Source: Abyssalbus ytuae (GTDB lineage Bacteria > Bacteroidota > Bacteroidia > Flavobacteriales > Flavobacteriaceae). Taken from it: a stretch of 64,000 bases of DNA. The notes below the pieces were generated by a model. The model was not told the DNA's origin. It ran no database searches and worked only from the letters and a program-made list of their open reading frames with translations. The stretch lies in NCBI RefSeq assembly GCF_022807975.1, contig NZ_CP094358.1, forward strand, positions 496,001 through 560,000, written 5' to 3'. The position numbers and the translations under genes are program-made. Every line of letters starts with the position of its first letter. Position 1 is the first letter of the stretch. Positions 19,126 to 29,115 of the stretch are shown in pieces.

Positions 19126-21804
19126 TTATTGCATTACCACAAATTCATATTTACCTGTAGCAAGGTTTACAGAATAAATTTCATTACCGGATTCACTGGC
19201 TTTCATCTTTTCACCTCCAATTTGAGAGACATCTTTCCCTTCTAAATATAAAACCGCTGTACTGTTTGGGGGTATTTCACAATGATAAGTAACCTTATTG
19301 CTTTCTTTTTTCCATCCGGAAATAATATTCCCGTACGGACTTTCATGCTGAGCTTCAAATGAAGACAAGCCTTCAACAAAATGAGGTTTCAAAATAATAT
19401 TCTTAAAACCCGGAGTATTCTCATCGGGTAGAATTCCGCCAATACCTTTATATAACCATCCGCTAAGGGCTCCGAACATGATATGATTTTTCGAAATATC
19501 GGCCGAAGCATCAATATCCCAGTTCTCATACAGAGTGGTTGCTCCGTTTTTTATCCACCAGCCCCATGACGGGTAAGTAGTTTGCGACGCGACTTCAAAA
19601 GCCAGGTCGGCATATCCGTTTTCACTTAAAGCCCCCAAAATAGTTCTGGTTCCCAAAAGGCCTACATCTATATGTTTATTGTCCTTAATGACTTGTTTAG
19701 CAAGGTTACCGGCTACTTTTTGTCTGTGCTTTTCCGGTACTATATCCCAATATAAGGCAGCACTCAGTTCGGTTTGATAACCTTCATCATAGAGTCCGGT
19801 TTGCTCATTAAAATATTTTTTATTGATGGCATTTTTTATGTTGTCAGCCAACTCAGAATACGTTTTATAGTCTTCCGTTTTATTAAAATGTTTGGCTGCT
19901 TTGGCCAGTATTTGTGCATCTACATAATAATAAATAGATGATGTAAACTCTTTAGGTGTTCTTGATTTTACCGGAACCCAATCTCCTAATCCCCAGTCGG
20001 TAAGGCCATCTTCATGACTAATGGAAGTAATATAATCTACATATTTTTTAATAGAAGGGTACATGTCTTTTAGAACCTTATCGTCTCCGTAAAACTGATA
20101 CAATTCCCAGGGAATAATTGCTACGGTACTTGTCCAGTCCGGCCCGTTCCCCCAATCGTAGCCCCAACCTCCCCAGGTAGGGATTATAGAAGGAAGCACT
20201 CCATTTTCTTTCTGTTCATCTCTATGGTCTGCCATCCATTTTTCATACACCGTAAAAGCATCAAAATTATACAAACCCGTTTCAATGTTGATATGCGCAT
20301 CACCTGTCCATCCGTTTTTTTCTCTTTGAGGGCAATCGGTAGGATACCCGAAAAGATTGGAGAGGTAGGAAGAATTGGCGGCGTCCCATATTTTATTGAC
20401 CACTTCGTTCGAAGTATGAATTTTACCAACCTGTTTTATATCAGAATGCATAAACTTTGCTGTAATATTGTTTAAATTCAAGTCTATAGGTTTATCGCTT
20501 TTCACTTCTACATGCTGAAAACCTTTGTAGTTGAATTTTGGTTGAAAGCTTTCCGTCCCTTCACCTTTTAATATATAAATATCCGTCTGAAAAGGGTCCA
20601 AAGTATCCGTAGGTCGGTAGTGAACATCAATATTAGACATATCCAGATTTCCTAAGCTATCTAATTGTTCGGCATGGGTTACGTAAAGCCTGGTACCTTT
20701 TTCTCCTTTTACTTTTAATCGGGTAACTCCTGCTATGTTTCTCCCTAAATCAAAAATATAGCGGGTATCGCTTAGCTTGTTCATTTTTGAGAAATTCAAT
20801 TCTTCAACATCCCGGATAGGAGGCATTGCCTGAGCTACTATATTTTTTGAAGGTGCATCTGCCACCATGGCATTTTTCCAGGAGGTATCATCAAAAGCGG
20901 GAGTATTCCAGTCCGGTTGCTCCATAAGGGCATTATAATGTTCGGCTGTGTAAATACTGTTAAAAACAACCGGACTCAGAGAGGTTTTCCAGGCGGAGTC
21001 TGTTACTATAGTTTCTTCAGAACCATCCTCATATTTCAACCGGATATTCAGACAAAAACGTGGTCGGGCTCTCCATCCGGCTTCATGAAAAAACCATACG
21101 GCTGTGGACTGATGGTTATACCAGCCGTTACCTAACAATACTCCTAAAGCAATATCGGGTTGTTGAAATTCTGAAGTAACATCATACGTAACATACAGAT
21201 TTCTCCTGTCAAAGCGGGTATAAACAGGATCGAGACGATGATCCCCCACCTTTTTACCATTTATATAAAATTCATAAAGTCCGGCAGCAGTAATATACGC
21301 CCTGGCACTTATAATCTTTTTATCATGATGAAACTCTTTCCTGAAATATGGTGCCGGTTTTAAATTAATATCGGTAGTGTCTGTTATCCAGTTCCCTTCC
21401 CAGTTAGCTCTATTCATCATTCCGGTTTCAAACTTAGACACTGCGAGTTTACTTTTTTGCCCTGCTTCATCTTCAATTTCTACTCCCCAGAAATATTTTG
21501 TGAAGGGCTGTAATTTATCTCCATTATACACAATCAGTGTACGGTCTGTTTCTTGAGAACTACTCCACATTTTAGCCTTCCTGTTTACAACCGACAAAGA
21601 ATCGGTATCTACATAAATATGACAGGATGTTTGATATGCTGGTGTGTCCGGATTTATTTTCCAACTGAATCTCGGATTGGGACTGTCAATACCTAAAGGG
21701 GCTATTAAATGTTCTACTTCTAAGTTGTTGAGTTCGATGACTTCTTGTTTATTACATGCAATGGCCAATAATGAAATAAAAAGAAATATTGTTTTATTGT
21801 TCAT
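19126..21804 (-). CDS. GH78 alpha-L-rhamnosidase, lipoprotein
   Basis: 892 aa. Lipobox ends at Cys17 (SLLAIAC). Domains in order: a fibronectin-like N-terminal domain, the rhamnosidase N-domain (about 150-320), the concanavalin-like domain, the (alpha/alpha)6 barrel and a C-terminal beta-sandwich. The barrel carries the family blocks TDCPQREKNGWTGDAH near residue 489, WTSTVAIIPW, and GATTLYENWD near 752; acidic residues in these blocks provide catalysis in the family. It removes terminal alpha-L-rhamnose from plant or algal polysaccharides or from glycosides. Three bases separate it from the paralogue upstream, so both are one operon. Confidence 0.95.
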   Translation of the reverse strand: MNNKTIFLFISLLAIACNKQEVIELNNLEVEHLIAPLGIDSPNPRFSWKINPDTPAYQTSCHIYVDTDSLSVVNRKAKMWSSSQETDRTLIVYNGDKLQPFTKYFWGVEIEDEAGQKSKLAVSKFETGMMNRANWEGNWITDTTDINLKPAPYFRKEFHHDKKIISARAYITAAGLYEFYINGKKVGDHRLDPVYTRFDRRNLYVTYDVTSEFQQPDIALGVLLGNGWYNHQSTAVWFFHEAGWRARPRFCLNIRLKYEDGSEETIVTDSAWKTSLSPVVFNSIYTAEHYNALMEQPDWNTPAFDDTSWKNAMVADAPSKNIVAQAMPPIRDVEELNFSKMNKLSDTRYIFDLGRNIAGVTRLKVKGEKGTRLYVTHAEQLDSLGNLDMSNIDVHYRPTDTLDPFQTDIYILKGEGTESFQPKFNYKGFQHVEVKSDKPIDLNLNNITAKFMHSDIKQVGKIHTSNEVVNKIWDAANSSYLSNLFGYPTDCPQREKNGWTGDAHINIETGLYNFDAFTVYEKWMADHRDEQKENGVLPSIIPTWGGWGYDWGNGPDWTSTVAIIPWELYQFYGDDKVLKDMYPSIKKYVDYITSISHEDGLTDWGLGDWVPVKSRTPKEFTSSIYYYVDAQILAKAAKHFNKTEDYKTYSELADNIKNAINKKYFNEQTGLYDEGYQTELSAALYWDIVPEKHRQKVAGNLAKQVIKDNKHIDVGLLGTRTILGALSENGYADLAFEVASQTTYPSWGWWIKNGATTLYENWDIDASADISKNHIMFGALSGWLYKGIGGILPDENTPGFKNIILKPHFVEGLSSFEAQHESPYGNIISGWKKESNKVTYHCEIPPNSTAVLYLEGKDVSQIGGEKMKASESGNEIYSVNLATGKYEFVVMQ

Positions 21805-21806
21805 CT

Positions 21807-24575
21807 TTATAAGTTAAAACTGAATGAATACTTTCCTGAACCCAGGGAAACTTTTGTTTCTCCGTTTTCCGTTTTTATCGTGAATTTATTTGTTGATTTT
21901 ACAGGTTTATTATTTTCTTTCAGAAAGTTAATATCAGAAACAGGTAAATACACATCAGCCGTGGTGTTTACCGGGATTTCAATATGATATATTATTTTTT
22001 CGCCTTTAATTTTCCAATGAGAATTGATAGTGCCGTAATATGTCCGGAGGGTAGCTTTTACTTCCGATAAAGTATCATTCTTATTCTGCCTTTTAACTTC
22101 CTCCGAAAGAATATGATTTTTAAAGTGAGGCCTTAAAATTATTTTTTTATAGCCCACTTCACCGGGCTCTTCCGAAGTATTGATTCCGGCCAGGTTTCTG
22201 TACATCCAATCGCCAATGGCTCCATATGCATAGTGGTTAAATGAGTTCATTCCGGGGTTTTGGAAATCACCATTGGGTTTTAAACCGTCCCATCTTTCCC
22301 AAATAGTGGTGGCTCCTTTGGTAACAGGATAGAGCCAAGAAGGATAATTTTGTTGCATCAAAAGTGTGTATGCCAGATCGTGATAGCCAAATTCAGAAAG
22401 TACGGAACATAAATAAGGAGTACCTAAAAAACCGGTAGTAAGATGATACCCGTAACGTTTAATATTCTCAGTCAGACGATTAGCTGCCTGTTCCCGTAAG
22501 TTTTTAGGGAGCATGTCAAAATTTAAAGCCAGTACATACGCTGTTTGAGTGTCCGAAACCAACCGTCCGTTTGGAGTAACATATTCTTTTAAAAACGCTG
22601 CTTTTATTTCCTGTAATAAGCGGGTATAGGTGGTTACATCTTCATCTTTTCCTAATATTTCGGCAGAATTAATGAGTAATTGAGTTGAATGCGCAAAAAA
22701 ACATTGTGCTATCAGGTTTTTATCTGTAATTGCAGATCTTCCATCGGTATCATCATCAGGCCTGTAGAACAGCCAGTCGCCAAAGTGATTTCCGGAGTTC
22801 CACAAATAACCGGTACTTTGGGTTTTCATATAATCCACCCACGATTTCATACTATTGTATTGACGGGCCAGAACTTTCTTATTACCATAAAGCAGGTACA
22901 TATTCCAGGGAATAATTGTGGAAACATCACCCCATCCGGCAGACCCGCCCTGATTTGCACCCAGTACATTAGGGATTACGTGTGGAATACTTCCGTTCTC
23001 AAACTGGTCTGCAGCAACATCCTTCATCCACTTGGAAAAAAAATTATTGACGTCCATATTAAATGCTGCCGTCTTAAAAAATACCTGAGCATCTCCGGTC
23101 CATCCCAAGCGTTCATCTCGTTGAGGACAATCTGTAGGAACATCTAAAAAGTTACCTTTTTGCCCCCACTGAATGTTATGCTGTAATTGATTCAACAATT
23201 TGTTTGAAGTAGTAAATGAACCTGTTTCCGGCATATCCGAATAAAGCACAACTGCTTTAAAATTGTCTTCGGATAGATTCTTTACATTACCTTTTATTCT
23301 GATGTATTGAAAGCCCTGCCATGTAAAATGTGGCTCAAAATGTTCAACTCCATCCCCGCTTAAAATATAGATGTTCTTCTGTTTTGCAACGCGTAGATTT
23401 TCCGTATAAAAATTTCCGTTTTTATCAAGCATCTCTGCATGATCTATAATTAAACTGTCTCCTTTATTTCCGGAAACCTCAGCAACCACCCAGCCTACCA
23501 GGTTCTGGCCAAAATCTATAACTGTATCTCCATCCGGCGTTGTTATTATTTTTACCGGCTGTATCTCTTCGTGTTTTGTAACCGGTTGATTATAGGTAGC
23601 TACCAGATTTCCAAACCCGTAAGGCTTAGTTAAAACGGATGGCCATTGGTTATCATTATAGCCAGCGCTTTTCCACTTCCCTGTTTTTTTTCGGGCATCT
23701 ATGGTTTCTCCATTATAAATTTCAGAATAAACAATTGAACTTTTTTGTGCTTTCCATGTACTGTCAGTCCCTAAAACTTCTGAAGTACCATCTGTATAGT
23801 TTATGTTTAACTGTAACAACAAAGCCAGCTCATTACCATACAGGTTTTTATTATCACTCCAGGCTAACGTTCCCCTATACCAACCACTTCCTAAAAGAGC
23901 TCCTATGGCATTTTTCCCTTCTGCCAGCATATTGGTCACATCGTAAACCTGATATTGTAATCGTTTGTTATAGCTTGTCCACCCGGGAGTTAAATAAGCA
24001 TTGACTATTTTTTTCCCGTTTAGGAAGGCCTGGTATAAACCATGTGAAGTAACACATAATGTTGCACTTTGCACTTTCTTACGGATAAAAACTTCTTTTC
24101 TGAATGCCGGACTTTGTCTTTCGGGATCCTCCTTATATCCCATGGTAATCCACTGGGCTTTCCAATCTGCACTGTTTAATATTCCCATTTGCCAGGAAGC
24201 AACAGTACTCCAGGGAGACGATTTTCCTTTTTCATCCCAAACTTTTACTCTCCAAAAGTATTTTGTGAGTGATTTTAAATCAGGCCCCTGATAAGTTATT
24301 CCTACTGATTGTTCTGAGTTTACTTTGTTACTGTTCCAAATAATTGAAGAAGTAAAACTGCTGTTTTCACTTACCTGAATTTGATATGCAGATTGTTTTT
24401 TATTTTGCTTTTGCGAGGATAAAATCCATGTAAGTTCAGGGTTGACATTGTCTACACCTATGGGATTTGTTTTGTTTTCGCAGTAGAGGTGTTCTGTTTT
24501 TATTTGAGCAGTCGATGAAAAATGCACGCCCAACAGCATTATCATCAATACCAATGCCCTGTAATATTTTTTCAT
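21807..24575 (-). CDS. GH78 alpha-L-rhamnosidase
   Basis: 922 aa from the ATG at 24575, chosen because it gives a clean signal peptide (MKKYYRALVLMIMLLGVHFSSTAQ); an in-frame ATG 69 bp further upstream would put a poor leader in front. Same domain order as the neighbour: N-terminal fibronectin-like domain with the ENKTNPIGVDNVNPELTW motif, rhamnosidase N-domain, barrel blocks DCPQRDERLGWTGDAQ near residue 481 and GATTIWERWD near 752, and a C-terminal beta-sandwich. Together the two enzymes probably act on different rhamnosyl linkages of one substrate. No SusC/SusD pair or transporter is adjacent, so uptake genes lie elsewhere. Confidence 0.94.
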   Translation of the reverse strand: MKKYYRALVLMIMLLGVHFSSTAQIKTEHLYCENKTNPIGVDNVNPELTWILSSQKQNKKQSAYQIQVSENSSFTSSIIWNSNKVNSEQSVGITYQGPDLKSLTKYFWRVKVWDEKGKSSPWSTVASWQMGILNSADWKAQWITMGYKEDPERQSPAFRKEVFIRKKVQSATLCVTSHGLYQAFLNGKKIVNAYLTPGWTSYNKRLQYQVYDVTNMLAEGKNAIGALLGSGWYRGTLAWSDNKNLYGNELALLLQLNINYTDGTSEVLGTDSTWKAQKSSIVYSEIYNGETIDARKKTGKWKSAGYNDNQWPSVLTKPYGFGNLVATYNQPVTKHEEIQPVKIITTPDGDTVIDFGQNLVGWVVAEVSGNKGDSLIIDHAEMLDKNGNFYTENLRVAKQKNIYILSGDGVEHFEPHFTWQGFQYIRIKGNVKNLSEDNFKAVVLYSDMPETGSFTTSNKLLNQLQHNIQWGQKGNFLDVPTDCPQRDERLGWTGDAQVFFKTAAFNMDVNNFFSKWMKDVAADQFENGSIPHVIPNVLGANQGGSAGWGDVSTIIPWNMYLLYGNKKVLARQYNSMKSWVDYMKTQSTGYLWNSGNHFGDWLFYRPDDDTDGRSAITDKNLIAQCFFAHSTQLLINSAEILGKDEDVTTYTRLLQEIKAAFLKEYVTPNGRLVSDTQTAYVLALNFDMLPKNLREQAANRLTENIKRYGYHLTTGFLGTPYLCSVLSEFGYHDLAYTLLMQQNYPSWLYPVTKGATTIWERWDGLKPNGDFQNPGMNSFNHYAYGAIGDWMYRNLAGINTSEEPGEVGYKKIILRPHFKNHILSEEVKRQNKNDTLSEVKATLRTYYGTINSHWKIKGEKIIYHIEIPVNTTADVYLPVSDINFLKENNKPVKSTNKFTIKTENGETKVSLGSGKYSFSFNL

Positions 24576-24789
24576 GCAGGTATTTATTGAGTCTAATTTC
24601 TTAAATAGCTTTATTCTGTGCAATAGTATTATCGAATTTAACAATACCTGATTTAAATCCGTATCAATATTAACACTTGAATTTACAATATGTATCCTGT
24701 AGTATCTTGTGATTGAAAGAAGGAATACTCAAAATCTAAAAACTTCGGAAAACCGGGCCGGTGTTTTTTATCCTGAATGTTGAGGATTG
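24576..24789. other. intergenic spacer, nothing recognised
   Basis: About 210 bp between the GH78 pair and the alpha/beta hydrolase. AT-rich, should contain the GH78 promoter on the minus strand, but I do not see a convincing TAnnTTTG box. Confidence 0.4.
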
Positions 24790-25833
24790 TTATTCTATCT
24801 CATTTAACCAATCTGCCATAGCAGTGAGGAAACCATCACATCTGTCCCAGGGTAAATTATTATCCTGAAACTCATAAAAACCCCCGGTTTTACATTTAAA
24901 TAAATTATGATTGCAACCCGGGAATGATTTGATCTTCAAATTTGTATTTCTGCCTAGTGTGTTTATGTACAGGGTTTTGGTTTTTTTCCAGTCAACATTT
25001 TTGTCCTTCTCCCCGAACAAGGCCAATACAGGACAGTTTATATTCAGTAGTACCGATCTAAAACCCTTTATATATACTTGTAATCCCGTTTCCTCGTCGA
25101 GATCTTCCTTCATAAAAATGTTTTGATATTTATAGTAACCTTCTTTCGTTATGACTGTTCCATTATTAAATCTATTCAGAAATTTGTTATTTCTTACATT
25201 TTTAGTAGCATTCATGTAGGTTTCGAAATCTGCACCTGAATGGATAAGACGAACTCCTTCTTTAAATTCTTTAGTTAAGAGATTGATGCTATCCTTTGGG
25301 TATCCATTGATTTTGAGGTTTTCTTCGAATAAGTAATTAAAGTTTTCTTTATCGTCCACACCACTGACAGAAATCCAAAATTTAATATTTTTATATTCAT
25401 TTATTACGATGGGGTTTATCCATCCGGCCCTGCTGATTCCCCATAGTCCTATTTTCTTGCAACCGGGTATTTCTTTTTGTTTCAAATAATTGATCGCAGC
25501 TATTACTTCAGAAGCACTGTTATGTACCGATTGATTATAATTAAAAGTACCGCCGCTTTTGCCACAACCTCTCTTATCCCACATATAAGTACTATACCCT
25601 GCTTTTACCATTGTTTCACGTATATCAGAATACCATTCTTGCTCTACGGCATTCGTTCTTCCGGAACCGTGAACTATCAATACAATTCCTTTGGGTTGTA
25701 CATGTTTTGGAATATTCAGCACTCCGTTTAATGTGATTCCTTCAAATTCAAAATCGAATATTTGCTTGTCACTCTGAGCTTTAGAGTTAACTCCGGCCAG
25801 AATCAGGAATATGATTGTTATAATTTTTTTCAT
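24790..25833 (-). CDS. alpha/beta hydrolase, secreted
   Basis: 347 aa from the ATG at 25833, which starts a signal peptide (MKKIITIIFLILAGVNSKAQ); an upstream in-frame ATG at 25869 adds 12 residues and is less likely. The fold is an alpha/beta hydrolase: oxyanion segment LIVHGSGR, nucleophile elbow GISRAG (Ser), acid in LFGEKDKNVDW and the His in FPGCNHNLF. This resembles the peptidase S9-like / YqiA-type esterase group. The substrate is unknown. It is a single gene with its own leader, close to the rhamnosidases, so a role as a deacylating esterase is possible but unsupported. Confidence 0.85.
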   Translation of the reverse strand: MKKIITIIFLILAGVNSKAQSDKQIFDFEFEGITLNGVLNIPKHVQPKGIVLIVHGSGRTNAVEQEWYSDIRETMVKAGYSTYMWDKRGCGKSGGTFNYNQSVHNSASEVIAAINYLKQKEIPGCKKIGLWGISRAGWINPIVINEYKNIKFWISVSGVDDKENFNYLFEENLKINGYPKDSINLLTKEFKEGVRLIHSGADFETYMNATKNVRNNKFLNRFNNGTVITKEGYYKYQNIFMKEDLDEETGLQVYIKGFRSVLLNINCPVLALFGEKDKNVDWKKTKTLYINTLGRNTNLKIKSFPGCNHNLFKCKTGGFYEFQDNNLPWDRCDGFLTAMADWLNEIE

Positions 25834-25943
25834 GATAGGTAAGAGTGTCGTAAAGTTAAATTTCTGCAAATGTTTCTGATTTGTGGTTGAATATCATTGT
25901 TTATTATGCCCTATTTCAGCATACAAATGTAAGGAAAGGCGTT

Positions 25944-26732
25944 TTATTTATATCGTTCCAACGATTTCATTAATATTATCTTTGGGTCGGTTAATAAATT
26001 TTGATAGGGCCAGAAACCATAAATCTCATCAAAATCTATTTGTTGCACTTTGTCTCTGATTTTTGTAATTTCCTTTATAGGTAAAGGAATTTTGTTAGGA
26101 TAGCTATACATGATCGAAAAATGTTTCATACTCAACGAAAGATTAAATGTATCACCACAAAGTATTATTCCTTTTTCATTTATATTTGGCAAACTTAAAA
26201 TACTGCTTCCGGGGAAATGTCCTCCAATCCTTATCAGTTCAATTCCATCCCAAAAACTCACCTTTTCTCCTGTCCAAAATGTTATCTTATCAGTTGGATT
26301 GACAATAAAATGCTTTTCGGATTCAGGAAGAAAAATCGGGCAGTTAAATTCCTCTGCCCAGTCTTTCATATTACTGTAATAATGTGGATGCGAAATCGCA
26401 ATTGCTTGTAAGCCTCCTTTTTCCTCTATAAAGCGAATTACATTTTCATCCAGCAAGGGAATGCAGTCCCAAAGGATATTGCCCGATTTTGAAATAACCA
26501 GTAAAGACCGTTGACCTATGGCAAAAACAGGGTCAACAATCAACTCAAATAGGTTGTATTTTAACTGGTGTATTTTTACTGTATGCATTTTTGCCAAATC
26601 AAAATCTGATGTCCATTTTTGCCCATTCAAAGGCACATATTGTCGGTCGTCTTCACAAATTAAACAACCACTTTCATTATAATATACAGGATATTTAGTG
26701 CCACAAGTGGCACATATTTTTGAGTTATTCAT
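25944..26732 (-). CDS. MBL-fold metallo-hydrolase with N-terminal Cys4 motif
   Basis: 262 aa, no signal peptide. The N-terminus carries a zinc-ribbon-like pattern CATC (Cys7, Cys10) and CLIC (Cys23, Cys26). The metallo-beta-lactamase fold follows, with the metal motif AISHPHYYSNM in place of the usual HxHxDH, then GGHFPGSS and CGDTF as the second and third metal-binding regions. The missing Asp-His of the first motif implies altered or single-metal binding. It overlaps the upstream cupin gene by 8 bp and closes the DJ-1 / cupin / hydrolase operon. Confidence 0.82.
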   Translation of the reverse strand: MNNSKICATCGTKYPVYYNESGCLICEDDRQYVPLNGQKWTSDFDLAKMHTVKIHQLKYNLFELIVDPVFAIGQRSLLVISKSGNILWDCIPLLDENVIRFIEEKGGLQAIAISHPHYYSNMKDWAEEFNCPIFLPESEKHFIVNPTDKITFWTGEKVSFWDGIELIRIGGHFPGSSILSLPNINEKGIILCGDTFNLSLSMKHFSIMYSYPNKIPLPIKEITKIRDKVQQIDFDEIYGFWPYQNLLTDPKIILMKSLERYK

Positions 26733-27087
26733 TGTCTTCGGGTATTAAAATAACTTCTTCCGGAATGGATAAAAACAGTACACAGCCCATTTTTGAGGTT
26801 ACACTGTGTTTACCTGCTGGAGGAGTGTATAAATAATCACCTTTTGTCAATGTCTCTCGATGGATTTCACAGCTGCCTTCCAATACCAATATTTCTTCCC
26901 CTGCAGGGTGAATATGGTAAGGATAAGAAGCTCCTTTTTCGAACTTCAACAAAATAGCTTTTGAACGATTGGCAGCTTTATCAAAATATAGAGACTTAAC
27001 CATTATTCCTTTATAATGAATTCCATTTTCAACCAATGCTTCCCAATTGATATTTTTACTTTTGGTGATATAATCCTGAATGTTCAT
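26725..27087 (-). CDS. cupin-domain protein (ChrR-like)
   Basis: 120 aa, a single cupin barrel. Metal-binding residues are in the first motif YPYHIHPAGEEILVLEG (two His, one Glu) and the second motif GDYLYTPPAGKHSV (His). ChrR-type cupins act as anti-sigma metal domains or small-molecule sensors/dioxygenases; no sigma factor is adjacent here. It lies one base downstream of the DJ-1 gene and overlaps the MBL gene, so it is in one operon with both. Confidence 0.85.
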   Translation of the reverse strand: MNIQDYITKSKNINWEALVENGIHYKGIMVKSLYFDKAANRSKAILLKFEKGASYPYHIHPAGEEILVLEGSCEIHRETLTKGDYLYTPPAGKHSVTSKMGCVLFLSIPEEVILIPEDNE

Positions 27088-27088
27088 A

Positions 27089-27775
27089 TTATTTAAGTTT
27101 ATTGATTAATAATTCGTTTTCCACCTGCTTTCTTTGTTCTACTCCGGCCAATTTTTCTAACAATTTCAAAGAAGCCAAATAACTTACTAGGTTACCATTG
27201 GAAGAAATAATATTGCCATCAGAGACTACTGTATTCACATTATCATCCTGAACCAATAAAGAAGGGTACTCTTTTTGAAGCGTTTTGCTCCCGCCACAGT
27301 AGGTTACCATTTTCTTTCCTTCAGCTATTCCCGCTTCGCCTAATAAGAAAGCACCTGCACAATGACTAGCAGTATATTCAGCGTTTTGACTTTGATTTTT
27401 GATAAATTCGATTAAAATTCGGTTGTTTGTTTGATTTGCAGGGTTCATCGAACTGGGTACGACGAGAACATCCACATCAGGACAATTAGCTATGGTAAGG
27501 TCCGGTATCACCTTTAGACCCTCATCGCTCTTGTAGGTAATATCTTTTTCTGCTACCAAAAATACATTGAACAAAGCTATACCGTTTTCTTGGGCTTTGG
27601 TAAATACATCCAACGGTGCTACTACCTCGTTTGCCAAAAAACCCTCGAATACGAGTATTCCAATTTTCGGAAGTTTATTTTCTTTTTGATTCTCCATTTT
27701 AATTTGATTTTTAGATTGGGGATTTTTGCAGGCAAGAATTGCAAAACAAACCAGCCCCATTGTTATTAATTTCAT
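27089..27775 (-). CDS. DJ-1/PfpI-family lipoprotein
   Basis: 228 aa. A lipobox ends at Cys16 (FAILAC), unusual for a superfamily that is mostly cytoplasmic. The DJ-1/PfpI (class I glutamine-amidotransferase-like) domain spans about 36-210 with the nucleophile Cys139 in ASHCAGAFLLGEAG and the preceding LVVPSSMNP strand. Such proteins also occur as ligand domains of AraC regulators. Its position 79 bp downstream of an AraC regulator gene and upstream of cupin and MBL genes suggests a small stress or detoxification operon controlled by that regulator. Confidence 0.87.
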   Translation of the reverse strand: MKLITMGLVCFAILACKNPQSKNQIKMENQKENKLPKIGILVFEGFLANEVVAPLDVFTKAQENGIALFNVFLVAEKDITYKSDEGLKVIPDLTIANCPDVDVLVVPSSMNPANQTNNRILIEFIKNQSQNAEYTASHCAGAFLLGEAGIAEGKKMVTYCGGSKTLQKEYPSLLVQDDNVNTVVSDGNIISSNGNLVSYLASLKLLEKLAGVEQRKQVENELLINKLK

Positions 27776-27854
27776 CTTTTATAATTTGATGAAACAAAAT
27801 TGCAGAATACTAAAAATCTAAAAAATGGAAAATCCCGAGTTTACGATGTAAAAT

Positions 27855-28643
27855 TTAAGATGATAGTTCTTTTTGGAATTCAGTTGGAGATAATTCCGTG
27901 TGATTTTTGAAGAATTTGGAAAAATAGTATTGGTCTTTAAAACCAAGTTCAAAGGCTATTTCCTTAATGCTTTTTTCCTCGTAGTGTAATTTTCGTTTTG
28001 CTTCGGAAATTACTAATCCATAGATCACATTTTGAGCAGTTTTGCCGGTGTGTTTTTTGGCTTGCTCGTTTAATTTTAGTTCTGTTGTTTGCAACTGAAA
28101 GGCTATTTCCTTTAATGGATAATTATATTTAAAGTTATTGCGAACGAATTCCAAAAATTGCAGAAAAAGGGCATCCGGTTTCCAAACTTCCCCTCCATTG
28201 GCAATTTTGGAACGGTTGACCTCAAACAATAACAATTCAATTCTTGAATGTACGGACTCCAAATATTGAAATGGTTTTTGATTGAGTTCTTGCTCTATTT
28301 TTTGGAGCTGTTGTTCTATTTCAAAAGGATTTTTAATGGTAATGATTTCGTTGTAATCAAAATGGCAGAAAAGGCTGTTTTGAAAAATAAGTTCTATGTC
28401 CTTTTTCGTCTTACATATGTAATCTAGCGTAAAATCTAAGGAATAGCCTTTTCCATTCTGTACATTTTTAAAACAATGGTATTGCCCGGAAGTAATGGTT
28501 AAAACCTGATTTTTAGTCAGGGTTAAGAGTTTATTATCCACTTCAATAGAAATAGAACCTTCATTACACCAAAGAAATATGTATTTCTTCATCCGTTTGG
28601 GATTGAAGTCTATAATTGTTTCTATGCTTTGAATTTCTACCAT
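27855..28643 (-). CDS. AraC-family transcriptional regulator
   Basis: 262 aa. N-terminal cupin-like sensor (about 1-150) with little sequence conservation; C-terminal AraC DNA-binding domain about 165-262, including FELGFKDQYYFSKFFKNHTELSPTEFQ-type signature (AFELGFKDQYYFSKFFK). It is the first gene of the minus-strand cluster leading into the DJ-1, cupin and MBL genes and probably regulates them and itself. Confidence 0.9.
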   Translation of the reverse strand: MVEIQSIETIIDFNPKRMKKYIFLWCNEGSISIEVDNKLLTLTKNQVLTITSGQYHCFKNVQNGKGYSLDFTLDYICKTKKDIELIFQNSLFCHFDYNEIITIKNPFEIEQQLQKIEQELNQKPFQYLESVHSRIELLLFEVNRSKIANGGEVWKPDALFLQFLEFVRNNFKYNYPLKEIAFQLQTTELKLNEQAKKHTGKTAQNVIYGLVISEAKRKLHYEEKSIKEIAFELGFKDQYYFSKFFKNHTELSPTEFQKELSS

Positions 28644-29115
28644 GTTTTAGTTTTGGTAAATGACTGCAAACAGAGCGCAAAACACAGTTCTGCTAAGAGA
28701 AGGAAAAGATAATAAATTCTTAAACAATAATTTAAGAATCATTCTTCCTCTTCCCCGCAAATTATTGGGTTGTCAATTAGCTTCGTAAGCGAAGCGTTAA
28801 TTCTAGAATTTATTAGATTGGGAATTCGAGGTGGAGTACCAAATTGCTTTTAGCATGAGTTGTGTGCTTTTTTGACTCGAATCCAGCACAAGGGCAATTA
28901 AATACAACATAGAAAGAGGGCAATTTGGTTTAGCGCTTTGTTGTGACAATTTACTTTAAGATTCACTGACAGCGAAGCCGCACAGATTAAAGTTCCCCCT
29001 TGGCAAATTGTTCACACCGTTTGTATATATGGTTAGTTACTGTGAAAATTCGTGAGTATTTTCCAAAGGATAACCAGTAACAATAAACTATCTACGGGTT
29101 GACAGAAGTTATTTA
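28644..29115. other. 472-bp gene-free stretch with repeat-like flavobacterial filler
   Basis: No plausible coding frame. It holds a small inverted repeat TTCGTAAGCGAA near 28785, repeated themes of AGCGAAG (28790 and 28972) and the phrase CGTTTGTATATATGGTTAG near 29018. Stretches of this style recur between accessory genes in Flavobacteriaceae in my recollection, which would make it an interspersed or cassette-boundary element. This is recognition from memory, not a demonstrated match. Confidence 0.3.
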
